Positions 57,209-64,000 of a DNA stretch of 64,000 bases are shown here, piece after piece. The stretch is from Sungkyunkwania multivorans (GTDB taxonomy: Bacteria; Bacteroidota; Bacteroidia; Flavobacteriales; Flavobacteriaceae), in contig NZ_JBHTJH010000004.1 in assembly GCF_042675645.1 (NCBI RefSeq), forward strand, positions 124,001 through 188,000, read 5' to 3'. How positions within the stretch are numbered: position 1 is the stretch's first letter; every line of letters begins with the position of its first letter. The notes below the pieces were generated by a model that searched no databases, was not told where the DNA came from, and worked only from the letters and a program-made list of their open reading frames with translations. Position numbers and translations under genes: made by a program.

Positions 57209-59413
57209 TCACTGTCGCATCACTTTTTCGATTCCCTGAATTTTCTTTAGGTTTTCAATCAATCGCTTCAGGATGGTATTGTTCTTTACGATAACGGTTA
57301 TTTTACCATTGAATATACCTCCATTTGTATCAAAGCTGATATTTCTGATATTCACGTGCATATTGTTAGAGATGACCTTGGTAACATCGTTTACGAGGCC
57401 CAAATTGTCAATTCCAGAGAGTTGTATCACGGACGTAAAACCTTGTTGCGAAGAATCGACCCATTTCGCCGACATGATCCGATAGGCATAATTGGATTGT
57501 AGGCTGATCGCATTGGGACAATTTTTTTTATGTACCTTAATGCCATCATTGATGGTCACAAAACCGAAAACATCATCCCCGGGTATCGGATTGCAGCATT
57601 GTGATAACTTGTAATCCAACTTTTCTTCTTCCTTTCCAAACACTAGAAGATCATATTTGGAGGTGATCTCGTCTTTATCGATATCTACAGGTGTGCCGGG
57701 TCTCTTGATCCTGTTCTTGAAAAAATTCACGAACGTATTACTTCTCGAAGCGGCAAAGTCCTTCAACTTTTGATTGTCGATGGTGCCGATACCAACGCGA
57801 TAAAATAGGTCCAAGCTGGTTTTAAGTTTAAAGTAAACTACCAGATCATTCACCGTCTTTTCGTTCAGTGTAATTTTCAGCTGTCGAAGCTTTCGGCGCA
57901 GGATCTCTTTTCCTTCCTCGGCGATGAGTTTTTTCTCTTCTTTAAGCGACGATTTTATTTTTGAACGCGCCCTTGCAGTAGTGGCATAATCCAACCAGTT
58001 GGCATTGGGCTTGGCCTTATCCGAAGTAATGATCTCTACCTGGTCGCCACTGTTCAACTCATGACTAAGTGGTACCAGCTTGTTGTTCACTTTGGCACCA
58101 CGGGTATGCATGCCTACTTCGGTATGTATGCTAAAGGCAAAATCCAAGGGCGTGGCTCCTTTGGGAAGGGATTTTAGTTCGCCATTAGGCGTAAACACAA
58201 AGATCTCCTTGGCATAGAGGTTTAACTTGAACTCTTCTACAAAATCGACCGCATTGGAGTCTGAATTTTCTAGGGCCTCTTGAAGCCTGTTGAGCCAAAC
58301 CTCCAAGCCTTGCTCTTGTTGCTCACCGTGCTTGTACTTAAAATGAGCCGCATATCCCTTTTCTGCGATCTCGTGCATACGCTCACTGCGAATCTGTACC
58401 TCTACCCATCTTCCTTTGGGCCCCATCACGGTGATGTGAAGCGCTTCATAGCCAGTAGACTTGGGCGACGAGATCCAATCGCGTAGTCTCACGGGATTGG
58501 GTCTAAAGTGATCAGTAACGATCGAATATATCTTCCACGCAAGGAATTTTTCATTGGCAGCGTCCGACTTGTAGATGATTCGTATGGCAAATTTGTCATA
58601 CACTTCATCGAAGGAGACGTTTTGCTTGACCATTTTTTTCCGGATAGAAAAAATGGATTTAGAGCGCCCTTTGATCTCATAGTTAAGACGTTCTCTGTCT
58701 AACGAATCTCTTATAACATCCGAGAATGCCTCGATATAGGCCGTTTGTTCCTCCTTGCTTTCCTCCATCTTGCTCTGAATATCGTTGTAGACATCAGGCT
58801 CGGTGTATTTTAATCCGTAATCCTCGAGTTCGGTCTTGATGTTGTACAGTCCGATCCTATGCGCAAGCGGAGCATAAATATACAGGGTTTCCGAGGCGAT
58901 CTTCACTTGCTTGTGCTCGGGCATGGACTCCATCGTTTGCATATTGTGCAAGCGATCGGCGATCTTAATGATGATGACCCGAACATCGTCATTCAGGGTA
59001 AGGAGCATCTTGCGAAAGTTCTCGGCTTGTAAAGAAACGTCCTTGTCTTTCTTTAAATGCGATATCTTGGTAAGTCCGTCAACGATCCTAGCAACGGTCT
59101 CTCCAAACATCTGTTCGATATCGGTAAGCGTATATTCGGTATCTTCAACTACATCATGGAGCAGGGCTGCGGCAATCGAAGTCGCATCCAGTCCAATTTC
59201 TGAAGCTACGATCTTTGCAACGGCAATGGGATGAAAAATATAGGCTTCGCCAGACTTACGGCGTTGGTCTTTATGGGCATCCACAGCAATATCGAACGCC
59301 TGGCGAATAAGTTTTTTATCCTCATCGCTCAGTGTCTGATAGCTTATTCTTAAAAGCTCTTTGTACTGCTTAGCAATTTCTTTATTTTCCTTTTCAACGT
59401 CAACCACTGCCAT
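57209..59413 (-). CDS. Bifunctional (p)ppGpp synthetase/hydrolase RelA/SpoT
   Basis: This 734-residue Rel enzyme makes and degrades (p)ppGpp in the stringent response. The N-terminal HD hydrolase has ALLHDVVEDT and ADRLHNMQTM; the synthetase has YDKFAIRIIY and GYEALHITVMGPKGRWVEVQIRS; the TGS domain (EIFVFTPNGELKSLPKGATP) and C-terminal ACT region follow. Both catalytic halves look intact, so it is probably the only bifunctional Rel. It starts the purA-side block after the M48 gene (41-base gap). Confidence 0.95.
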   Translation of the reverse strand: MAVVDVEKENKEIAKQYKELLRISYQTLSDEDKKLIRQAFDIAVDAHKDQRRKSGEAYIFHPIAVAKIVASEIGLDATSIAAALLHDVVEDTEYTLTDIEQMFGETVARIVDGLTKISHLKKDKDVSLQAENFRKMLLTLNDDVRVIIIKIADRLHNMQTMESMPEHKQVKIASETLYIYAPLAHRIGLYNIKTELEDYGLKYTEPDVYNDIQSKMEESKEEQTAYIEAFSDVIRDSLDRERLNYEIKGRSKSIFSIRKKMVKQNVSFDEVYDKFAIRIIYKSDAANEKFLAWKIYSIVTDHFRPNPVRLRDWISSPKSTGYEALHITVMGPKGRWVEVQIRSERMHEIAEKGYAAHFKYKHGEQQEQGLEVWLNRLQEALENSDSNAVDFVEEFKLNLYAKEIFVFTPNGELKSLPKGATPLDFAFSIHTEVGMHTRGAKVNNKLVPLSHELNSGDQVEIITSDKAKPNANWLDYATTARARSKIKSSLKEEKKLIAEEGKEILRRKLRQLKITLNEKTVNDLVVYFKLKTSLDLFYRVGIGTIDNQKLKDFAASRSNTFVNFFKNRIKRPGTPVDIDKDEITSKYDLLVFGKEEEKLDYKLSQCCNPIPGDDVFGFVTINDGIKVHKKNCPNAISLQSNYAYRIMSAKWVDSSQQGFTSVIQLSGIDNLGLVNDVTKVISNNMHVNIRNISFDTNGGIFNGKITVIVKNNTILKRLIENLKKIQGIEKVMRQ

Positions 59414-59454
59414 AAACTAAAAATAGGTTAAACTTTATAGCTATGCAACAAAAT

Positions 59455-60687
59455 CTATGCCTTAAGTTTATTTATTCGTCGTAATAATGTAGGGTGGGAG
59501 TAATGGGCGAAGACGTAGGCTGGATGGGGCGTGAGATTGCTCAAACTATTCTTAGACAATTTTTTTAAGGAGGTGATGAGCGGACTGTCTGCGTATGTCA
59601 TTTTTGCATAGTCGTCCGCCTCATATTCGAACTTACGTGAAAAATAATTCATCACGAGTCCCGTGATCGTCGAAATTGGACTATAGAGAATGCCAAAGGC
59701 AATAAGTCCCACATGGAAACTGTGATTTTCAACTCCGATTGCTTGCGACAATAATGGGGTGTTGATAAACAGCGATAATAGAAAGAGTGTGAGCCCAGCC
59801 AATAAAACTGAGCTAATCAGATTAAAAATGATATGATTTCTCTTGTAATGCCCAACTTCGTGCGCAAGCACGGCAACGATCTCTTCCGTCTCCAAGTCAT
59901 TGATGAGGGTATCAAAGAGTGTGATACGTTTTTCTCTTCCAAAACCAGAAAAATAAGCATTGGCTTTGGTCGAACGTTTGGACCCATCGATGACAAAAAT
60001 ATTTTTTAATTTAAAACCAACATGTTGTGCATAGGCTTCTATTGCAGACTTCAGTTCGCCAGCTGGCAAAGGGGTCTGTTTGTTGAATAGCGGTACGATC
60101 AATCGTGCGTAGAACATGTTCATAAAGATGGAGAATAGTGCCACCGCGCCCCATGCGTATACCCAAAAATTACTTCCCGTAACTTGGTAAAACCAGATGA
60201 TCAGGGCCAATATTCCGCCGCCGAGAATGACCGTCATGATCCAACCTTTGACCTTGTCCAAAAAAAAGGTCTTCTTCGTTGTTTTGTTAAATCCAAATCG
60301 CTCTTCGATAACAAAGGTCCGATAGTACGCAAAGGGCGTGGATAGGATATCACTTCCCAACATGATGATTCCAAAGAATATCAAAGCTATGAATATTGGT
60401 TTTTCAGTATATGACCGAGCAATATTGTCCACCCATTCAAAACCATCAAATAAGAAGAAACCCAGGGTCAACATCAATGAAAATAATGAGGTGAAATTAC
60501 CGAAGCGATAATTGGTCCTTTTGTATGCCTGCGACTTGCTGTATTCTTCGGCATCATAGACGTCTGCCAGTTCTTTGGGAATGGGATCATTGAAATGCTG
60601 CGCATTCAGAAAGCTCAGGATCCTGTCGACCAGAAAATTGACTATAAGAATTGCAATTATGATATAAAATAACGTATTCGGATTCAT
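59455..60687 (-). CDS. M48 family (Ste24-type) zinc metalloprotease
   Basis: The 410-residue inner-membrane protease has seven or so helices, the zinc site LAHEVGHYKRNH near residue 277, and the third ligand in KFEYEADDYAKM. The N-terminal region (peptidase_M48_N-like) matches Ste24 CAAX-protease relatives, although bacteria lack prenylated CAAX proteins; quality control of membrane proteins is likelier. It lies 8 bases after the TrmH-type methyltransferase stop on the same strand. Confidence 0.92.
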   Translation of the reverse strand: MNPNTLFYIIIAILIVNFLVDRILSFLNAQHFNDPIPKELADVYDAEEYSKSQAYKRTNYRFGNFTSLFSLMLTLGFFLFDGFEWVDNIARSYTEKPIFIALIFFGIIMLGSDILSTPFAYYRTFVIEERFGFNKTTKKTFFLDKVKGWIMTVILGGGILALIIWFYQVTGSNFWVYAWGAVALFSIFMNMFYARLIVPLFNKQTPLPAGELKSAIEAYAQHVGFKLKNIFVIDGSKRSTKANAYFSGFGREKRITLFDTLINDLETEEIVAVLAHEVGHYKRNHIIFNLISSVLLAGLTLFLLSLFINTPLLSQAIGVENHSFHVGLIAFGILYSPISTITGLVMNYFSRKFEYEADDYAKMTYADSPLITSLKKLSKNSLSNLTPHPAYVFAHYSHPTLLRRINKLKA

Positions 60688-60695
60688 TGGTGTGG

Positions 60696-61502
60696 CTAAT
60701 TAAACTGATTAAAGTCGCGTTGTCTCTTTGCTTCAAAGATGATGATCGCAGCAGCGACAGAGACATTCATCGAGTCGATTTCCCCTTGCATTGGGATGAT
60801 TATATTTTGAGTTGAATTTTCGAGCCATTCGTCATTCAGTCCCGTTGCTTCAGTACCGACCACTATAGCCGTAGCTTGTTTATAATCTTGAGTATGATAG
60901 TTACTGGCAGCGGTCAAAGCTGCACAGTAGATGTTGATTCCCTTTTGATGCAAAAACCGTATGATATCACTGGTTTCTCCAATAGCGATCTGATTGGTAA
61001 ACACGCAACCCACACTGCTGCGAATGATATTGGGATTGTAAAGATCGGTCTTAGGATTTGCAATGATCACTGCGTCAAGGTTTGCCGCATCTGCAGTTCT
61101 TAACAAGGCACCAATGTTTCCTGGCTTTTCGGGCGCTTCGGCGACCAATATCAAAGGATTCTCATTTTTAAAACGCAGTGCCTCCAGCGTGTGGCCTTTG
61201 CTATTTACCAATGCGATAACACCTTCGGTGGTTTCACGATGTGCCAATTTTTGGTAGACCTCCTTTGAGACCTCAAAGAGTTTTGAGCACGAGGTGTTAA
61301 GACCTTCAAGCTGATGCTCTGGAAACAGTTCGGGCTGAAACAACAGGCTATCTATCTCATAATTCCCTTGGATGGCCAGCGCGATCTCGCGAGCACCTTC
61401 GATGAGAAATTTACCGTCCTTCTTTCGGTTTCTCGACTTTTCCTTTAAAGTGAAAAGTTGCTTTATAAAAGGATTTTGTGTGCTGCTGATCTGTTTGTGC
61501 AT
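60696..61502 (-). CDS. TrmH/SpoU-family RNA 2'-O-methyltransferase
   Basis: The 268-residue protein has the N-terminal substrate-binding domain (STQNPFIKQLFTLKEKSRNRKKDGKFLIEG) and a SPOUT knot: LVAEAPEKPGNIGALLRTADAAN (motif 1), AIVVGTEATGLNDEWL (motif 2) and IPMQGEIDSMNVSVAAAIIIFEA (motif 3). It methylates the 2'-OH of a tRNA or 23S rRNA nucleotide; which one is unclear. It leads the run with M48 and relA/spoT; an exact -7 box is upstream. Confidence 0.93.
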   Translation of the reverse strand: MHKQISSTQNPFIKQLFTLKEKSRNRKKDGKFLIEGAREIALAIQGNYEIDSLLFQPELFPEHQLEGLNTSCSKLFEVSKEVYQKLAHRETTEGVIALVNSKGHTLEALRFKNENPLILVAEAPEKPGNIGALLRTADAANLDAVIIANPKTDLYNPNIIRSSVGCVFTNQIAIGETSDIIRFLHQKGINIYCAALTAASNYHTQDYKQATAIVVGTEATGLNDEWLENSTQNIIIPMQGEIDSMNVSVAAAIIIFEAKRQRDFNQFN

Positions 61503-61522
61503 CGAATATCATTGAACAATGG

Positions 61523-61530
61523 CAAAAGTA
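61523..61530 (-). promoter_or_regulatory. -7 element of the TrmH-type methyltransferase gene
   Basis: The minus strand reads TACTTTTG, an exact TAnnTTTG match, 20 bases before the ATG. A TTTG that could be -33 lies too far off (27-base spacing). Confidence 0.5.
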
Positions 61531-61595
61531 CCACTATTTGCTGTAATTTAGTATTTACAAACTCGACATACATACAAATTAAAATCAACTTTATA

Positions 61596-62390
61596 ATGAA
61601 GAAAGTACTATGGGCTGTTTTTATCGCGGCCTTTGTAATATCTTGCAAACAAGACAAGAAATCAGACAAAGAAATTATTGTATTGCCCGAAGAGAAAGCG
61701 ACCACCGTCGATCTTTCTCGATACCCTGAAAACCTTCAAAAAGTTTTTGCCAGGCACGGTGGACTGGATAATTGGCAAGAACAACAATCGCTTACCTATA
61801 AGATCAAAGGAAATGAGATTCACTATATCAATCTAAAAGATCGCAAAGATCGTGTGGACGGTGAAAATTTCAAGATCGGTTTCGACGGAAAAGACGTTTG
61901 GTTGCATGCCGATGAAGGTGCATACAAGGGCAATGCGCGCTTTTATCACAACCTGTTTTTCTACTTCTACGCTATGCCGTTCGTACTAGCCGATGAGGGT
62001 GTCAACTATTCGGAAGCAACTCCATTGACGTTTGAGGGCACAGAATATCCTGGAATTCGTATTTCTTATGATAATGGAGTAGGAGATAGCCCGGAAGATG
62101 AATACTACCTATACTATAATCCAGACACCTATCAAATGGAGTGGCTCGGATATACCGTGACCTATGCTACAGGCGAAAAGAGTGATGATGTACATTGGAT
62201 ACGATATAACGACTGGACAGATCTTAAAGGATTGTTGCTTCCTAATTCCATTACATGGTACGATTATGAAGATGATACCATTAAAGAACCAAAAAGTACG
62301 ATAGAATTTAAAGAAGCCGAACTTTCTGAAGTTGCTTATGGAGATAATGTCTTTGACAAGCCCGAAGGTGCTACTGTTATAGAAAAATAG
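61596..62390 (+). CDS. DUF6503 family lipoprotein
   Basis: Starting at ATG 61596 gives a 264-residue lipoprotein with signal MKKVLWAVFIAAFVISC (lipobox VISC). After a charged linker the body (YPENLQKVFARHGGLDNW..., GFDGKDVWLHADEGAYKGN, YYNPDTYQMEWLGYTVTY) has the layout of the Bacteroidetes DUF6503 family, related in fold to outer-membrane lipoprotein-sorting proteins. The role is unknown. It is divergent from the TrmH-type gene and ends in a strong bidirectional terminator. Confidence 0.78.
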   Translation: MKKVLWAVFIAAFVISCKQDKKSDKEIIVLPEEKATTVDLSRYPENLQKVFARHGGLDNWQEQQSLTYKIKGNEIHYINLKDRKDRVDGENFKIGFDGKDVWLHADEGAYKGNARFYHNLFFYFYAMPFVLADEGVNYSEATPLTFEGTEYPGIRISYDNGVGDSPEDEYYLYYNPDTYQMEWLGYTVTYATGEKSDDVHWIRYNDWTDLKGLLLPNSITWYDYEDDTIKEPKSTIEFKEAELSEVAYGDNVFDKPEGATVIEK

Positions 62391-62411
62391 CTTATCTACA
62401 TGTTGAGAAAC

Positions 62412-62444
62412 AAAAAACCTCGAGCCAACAGCTCGAGGTTTTTT
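62412..62444. terminator. Bidirectional terminator between DUF6503 and amidohydrolase genes
   Basis: AAAAAACCTCGAGC (62412-62425) pairs perfectly over 14 bp with GCTCGAGGTTTTTT (62431-62444) around loop CAACA. Both strands end in six Ts, fitting the convergent genes. Confidence 0.9.
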
Positions 62445-62468
62445 CATCTGAAGTTTTGGTTGGTTCCA

Positions 62469-63776
62469 TTATTCAGCGTTACTATATTTATTCATATATC
62501 GTTTCCAGAGTTTGGTTTGATGGGTCGCTAAGCTGATCTCGCGACCTTGGATAAAGGCATTTTTGATGATATTGGTTCGCATATCCAACGCATCACCTTC
62601 CGAAATAAACAAAGTGGCATCTTTTCCAGCCTCCAGACTTCCTACCCTATCATCAATACCTAGTATTTTGGCGGCGTTCAGGGTGATCATTTGAACCGCC
62701 TTTTCTTTGTCAAGGCCATAAGCTGCATAGGTGCCGGCATAGAAAGGGAGGTTTCTTGTATTCATTCGTTCCATTTGACCTTCCATTTCAATGGCGACCA
62801 TCAATCCATTATCGGTCAATGTTTTTGCTAACTTATAAGGTCCAAGAACATCATCATCCTCGCCCCATGGCAAACGGTGCGCCCTCGGGATCAGTACGGG
62901 GATGTTATGTTGCTTTAACAAATTTGAAACTTTATCCGCTTCATTGCCTTGTACCAAGACGATGTCTTCTAAACCCTCTCCTTTCGCCCAGTTCACAGCA
63001 TCCACAATGCCCTTTTCCCTGTCGGCATGAATATATAATTTTTGGCTACCATCAAACAAACCCTTTACCGCCTGGAATTGCACATTTGTTTCTTCTTGTC
63101 CACCTTTTAGATAAGCTTTCGCATTTTTAAAGAAAGTGGCAATCTCCTCGACCTGTTTTTCATAATCCTTGCTCGGCTTAAAGGCAGGGTCCTCTCCAAG
63201 CCACCAACGACCTCTTTGGTACACATTTGGCCAATTCATATGTATGCCATCGTCCACCTTTATGGCTGCATCTTCCCAGTTCCACGCATCTAATTGTACG
63301 ATTGAAGATGTTCCAGAAATGGTGCCGCCGCGAGGAGCGATCTGAGCGATCAATACCCCATTGGGACGCATGGACTCTACCACTTTCGATTCTGCATTAT
63401 AGGCGATAAGACTTCTGATGTGAGGAAGAAGGCTACCGACCTCGTCGAAGTCTCGAGTGGCACGCACCGCATCGATCTCTGCCAATCCCAAAGAGGCATT
63501 GGTGGCAATAAAGCCGGGATACACATGCTTTCCTGATGCTTCTATGATCTTCGAAAAATCGTTTCGATTCACATCATTTGCTCTTCCTACAAGGGTGATT
63601 TTTCCATTAACAAAACCGATGGCACTGTCTTGGATGATCTCTCCATTCCCAATATGTGCTGTGGCACCTACGATCAGGATAGACTCGCTTTGCTTTTTTG
63701 CGGGTATTTGTTGTCCGTAGGTGATCATTCCTACCAACAAGATCAAAATTCCGAATGATCTGTAAATTGTTTTCAT
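62469..63776 (-). CDS. Secreted amidohydrolase-family protein
   Basis: With ATG 63776 this is a 435-residue protein with a signal peptide (SFGILILLVGMITYGQQ). The metal-dependent amidohydrolase (imidazolonepropionase-like) layout is visible: DSAIGFVNGKITLVG near the start, the HVYPGFIATNASLGLAE segment, where the usual H-x-H metal pair reads N-A-S, and the C-terminal LGIDDRVGSLEAGKDATLFISEGDALD. The altered pair suggests a degenerate or non-catalytic copy. A second, probably catalytic amidohydrolase is just upstream with an 11-base gap, so the pair may act as a complex. Confidence 0.82.
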   Translation of the reverse strand: MKTIYRSFGILILLVGMITYGQQIPAKKQSESILIVGATAHIGNGEIIQDSAIGFVNGKITLVGRANDVNRNDFSKIIEASGKHVYPGFIATNASLGLAEIDAVRATRDFDEVGSLLPHIRSLIAYNAESKVVESMRPNGVLIAQIAPRGGTISGTSSIVQLDAWNWEDAAIKVDDGIHMNWPNVYQRGRWWLGEDPAFKPSKDYEKQVEEIATFFKNAKAYLKGGQEETNVQFQAVKGLFDGSQKLYIHADREKGIVDAVNWAKGEGLEDIVLVQGNEADKVSNLLKQHNIPVLIPRAHRLPWGEDDDVLGPYKLAKTLTDNGLMVAIEMEGQMERMNTRNLPFYAGTYAAYGLDKEKAVQMITLNAAKILGIDDRVGSLEAGKDATLFISEGDALDMRTNIIKNAFIQGREISLATHQTKLWKRYMNKYSNAE

Positions 63777-63787
63777 CTTTCTCAAAA

Positions 63788-64000
63788 TTATTGTTGATAG
63801 ATAAGTGAATCGCAATGCAATTGCTCTTTTTTCTTCTTCTTGGCTGGCTGTGTCTTCATGCCATTATTTTTAGCCTTCAACATCATATTTATAAGCTTAT
63901 TGCGTTCTTTTTTGATGGCATTTGTCATTGCTGGAAGTTTTTCCAGGTCATAATAGATGGCACCTTCGATCATTGTCTTTTCCGCTTTTGCATAGATAGA
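63788..64000 (-). CDS. C-terminal end of a second amidohydrolase-like gene (partial)
   Basis: The minus-strand frame is open from the window edge to the stop at 63788-63790, giving about 70 residues ending in KKKKKEQLHCDSLIYQQ. The residues before M-I-E-G-A-I-Y-Y-D-L-E-K resemble the VYxKGx-V-IEGAIYYD tail seen at the end of paired Bacteroidetes amidohydrolases. The rest lies outside the window. It would be transcribed into the gene at 62469. Confidence 0.5.
   Translation of the reverse strand, partial: SIYAKAEKTMIEGAIYYDLEKLPAMTNAIKKERNKLINMMLKAKNNGMKTQPAKKKKKEQLHCDSLIYQQ

Overview
The window is a gene-dense chromosomal segment from a member of the Flavobacteriaceae (Bacteroidetes). The lineage is inferred from three secreted proteins with type IX secretion sorting domains (S8 protease, M64 protease, and a 910-residue type B adhesin-like protein), from families typical of this group (DUF349, DUF368, DUF5606, DUF6503, OstA-like), and from promoters with the Bacteroidetes -7 element TAnnTTTG rather than an E. 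coli -10 box. Strong Shine-Dalgarno sequences are not evident. No rRNA, tRNA, CRISPR array, intact insertion sequence or prophage was recognised, so this looks like stable core genome.

Layout, left to right. At 1-10467, mostly plus strand, lie a probable mnmA tail, an S8 protease, a nitronate monooxygenase, a DUF2339/DUF3999 membrane pair, one minus-strand methyltransferase, and a VWA / MoxR-like ATPase / VOC run. At 10468-13445 (minus) are an AHSA1-like protein, a beta-lactamase-fold lipoprotein and lysA. At 13614-19348 (plus) are a LON-domain protein, a GT39 transferase, sucC, a DUF3829 lipoprotein and hsp20, the last with a sigma-54-type promoter. At 19496-28775 (minus) are a GT4 transferase with a methyltransferase, uvrB, a YhhN-like protein, the T9SS type B protein and an ABC exporter pair. 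A plus-strand protein of unknown family follows at 28854-29924. At 30000-36795 (minus) are a nucleoid-associated protein, a pRiA4b ORF-3-like protein, ctaA, cca, tsaC and two glycosyltransferases; facing these are a GT2 transferase and a nucleotide-sugar epimerase (36918-38614, plus) and another GT2 (minus). At 39466-41969 are dapD, ruvX, def and DUF5606. At 42024-45526 are the M64 protease with a small lipoprotein, mazG and an unknown membrane-anchored protein. At 45562-61502 a long minus-strand run carries DUF349, aroE, two tandem DUF368 transporters, a TPR protein, a class III aminotransferase, an OstA-like protein, purA, a Fur-family regulator, relA/spoT, an M48 protease and a TrmH-type methyltransferase. 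The right end has a DUF6503 lipoprotein and two amidohydrolases, the second cut by the window edge.

Functional themes. Envelope building is prominent: glycosyltransferases (GT39, GT4, GT32, GT52-like, two GT2) with a UDP-sugar epimerase, undecaprenyl-phosphate translocase homologues (DUF368), an OstA/LptA-like protein, and lysA and dapD, which make and consume diaminopimelate. Translation and tRNA maturation are represented by cca, tsaC, def and a TrmH-type methyltransferase, and stress control by relA/spoT, mazG, hsp20 and a Fur-family regulator. Intergenic DNA carries several short repeat families: G-rich minisatellite tracts around a REP-like hairpin, CAGT-rich heptads, TTAAATC heptamers and a GCAGGAAT hairpin.

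No gene cluster stands out as an obviously new system. The leads most worth follow-up are the sigma-54-type hsp20 control region with paired TGACA-N3-TGTCA palindromes, the kinase-like unknown at 28854-29924, the tandem DUF368 pair, the Fur homologue without CxxC zinc motifs, and the glycosyltransferase operon that overlaps tsaC.
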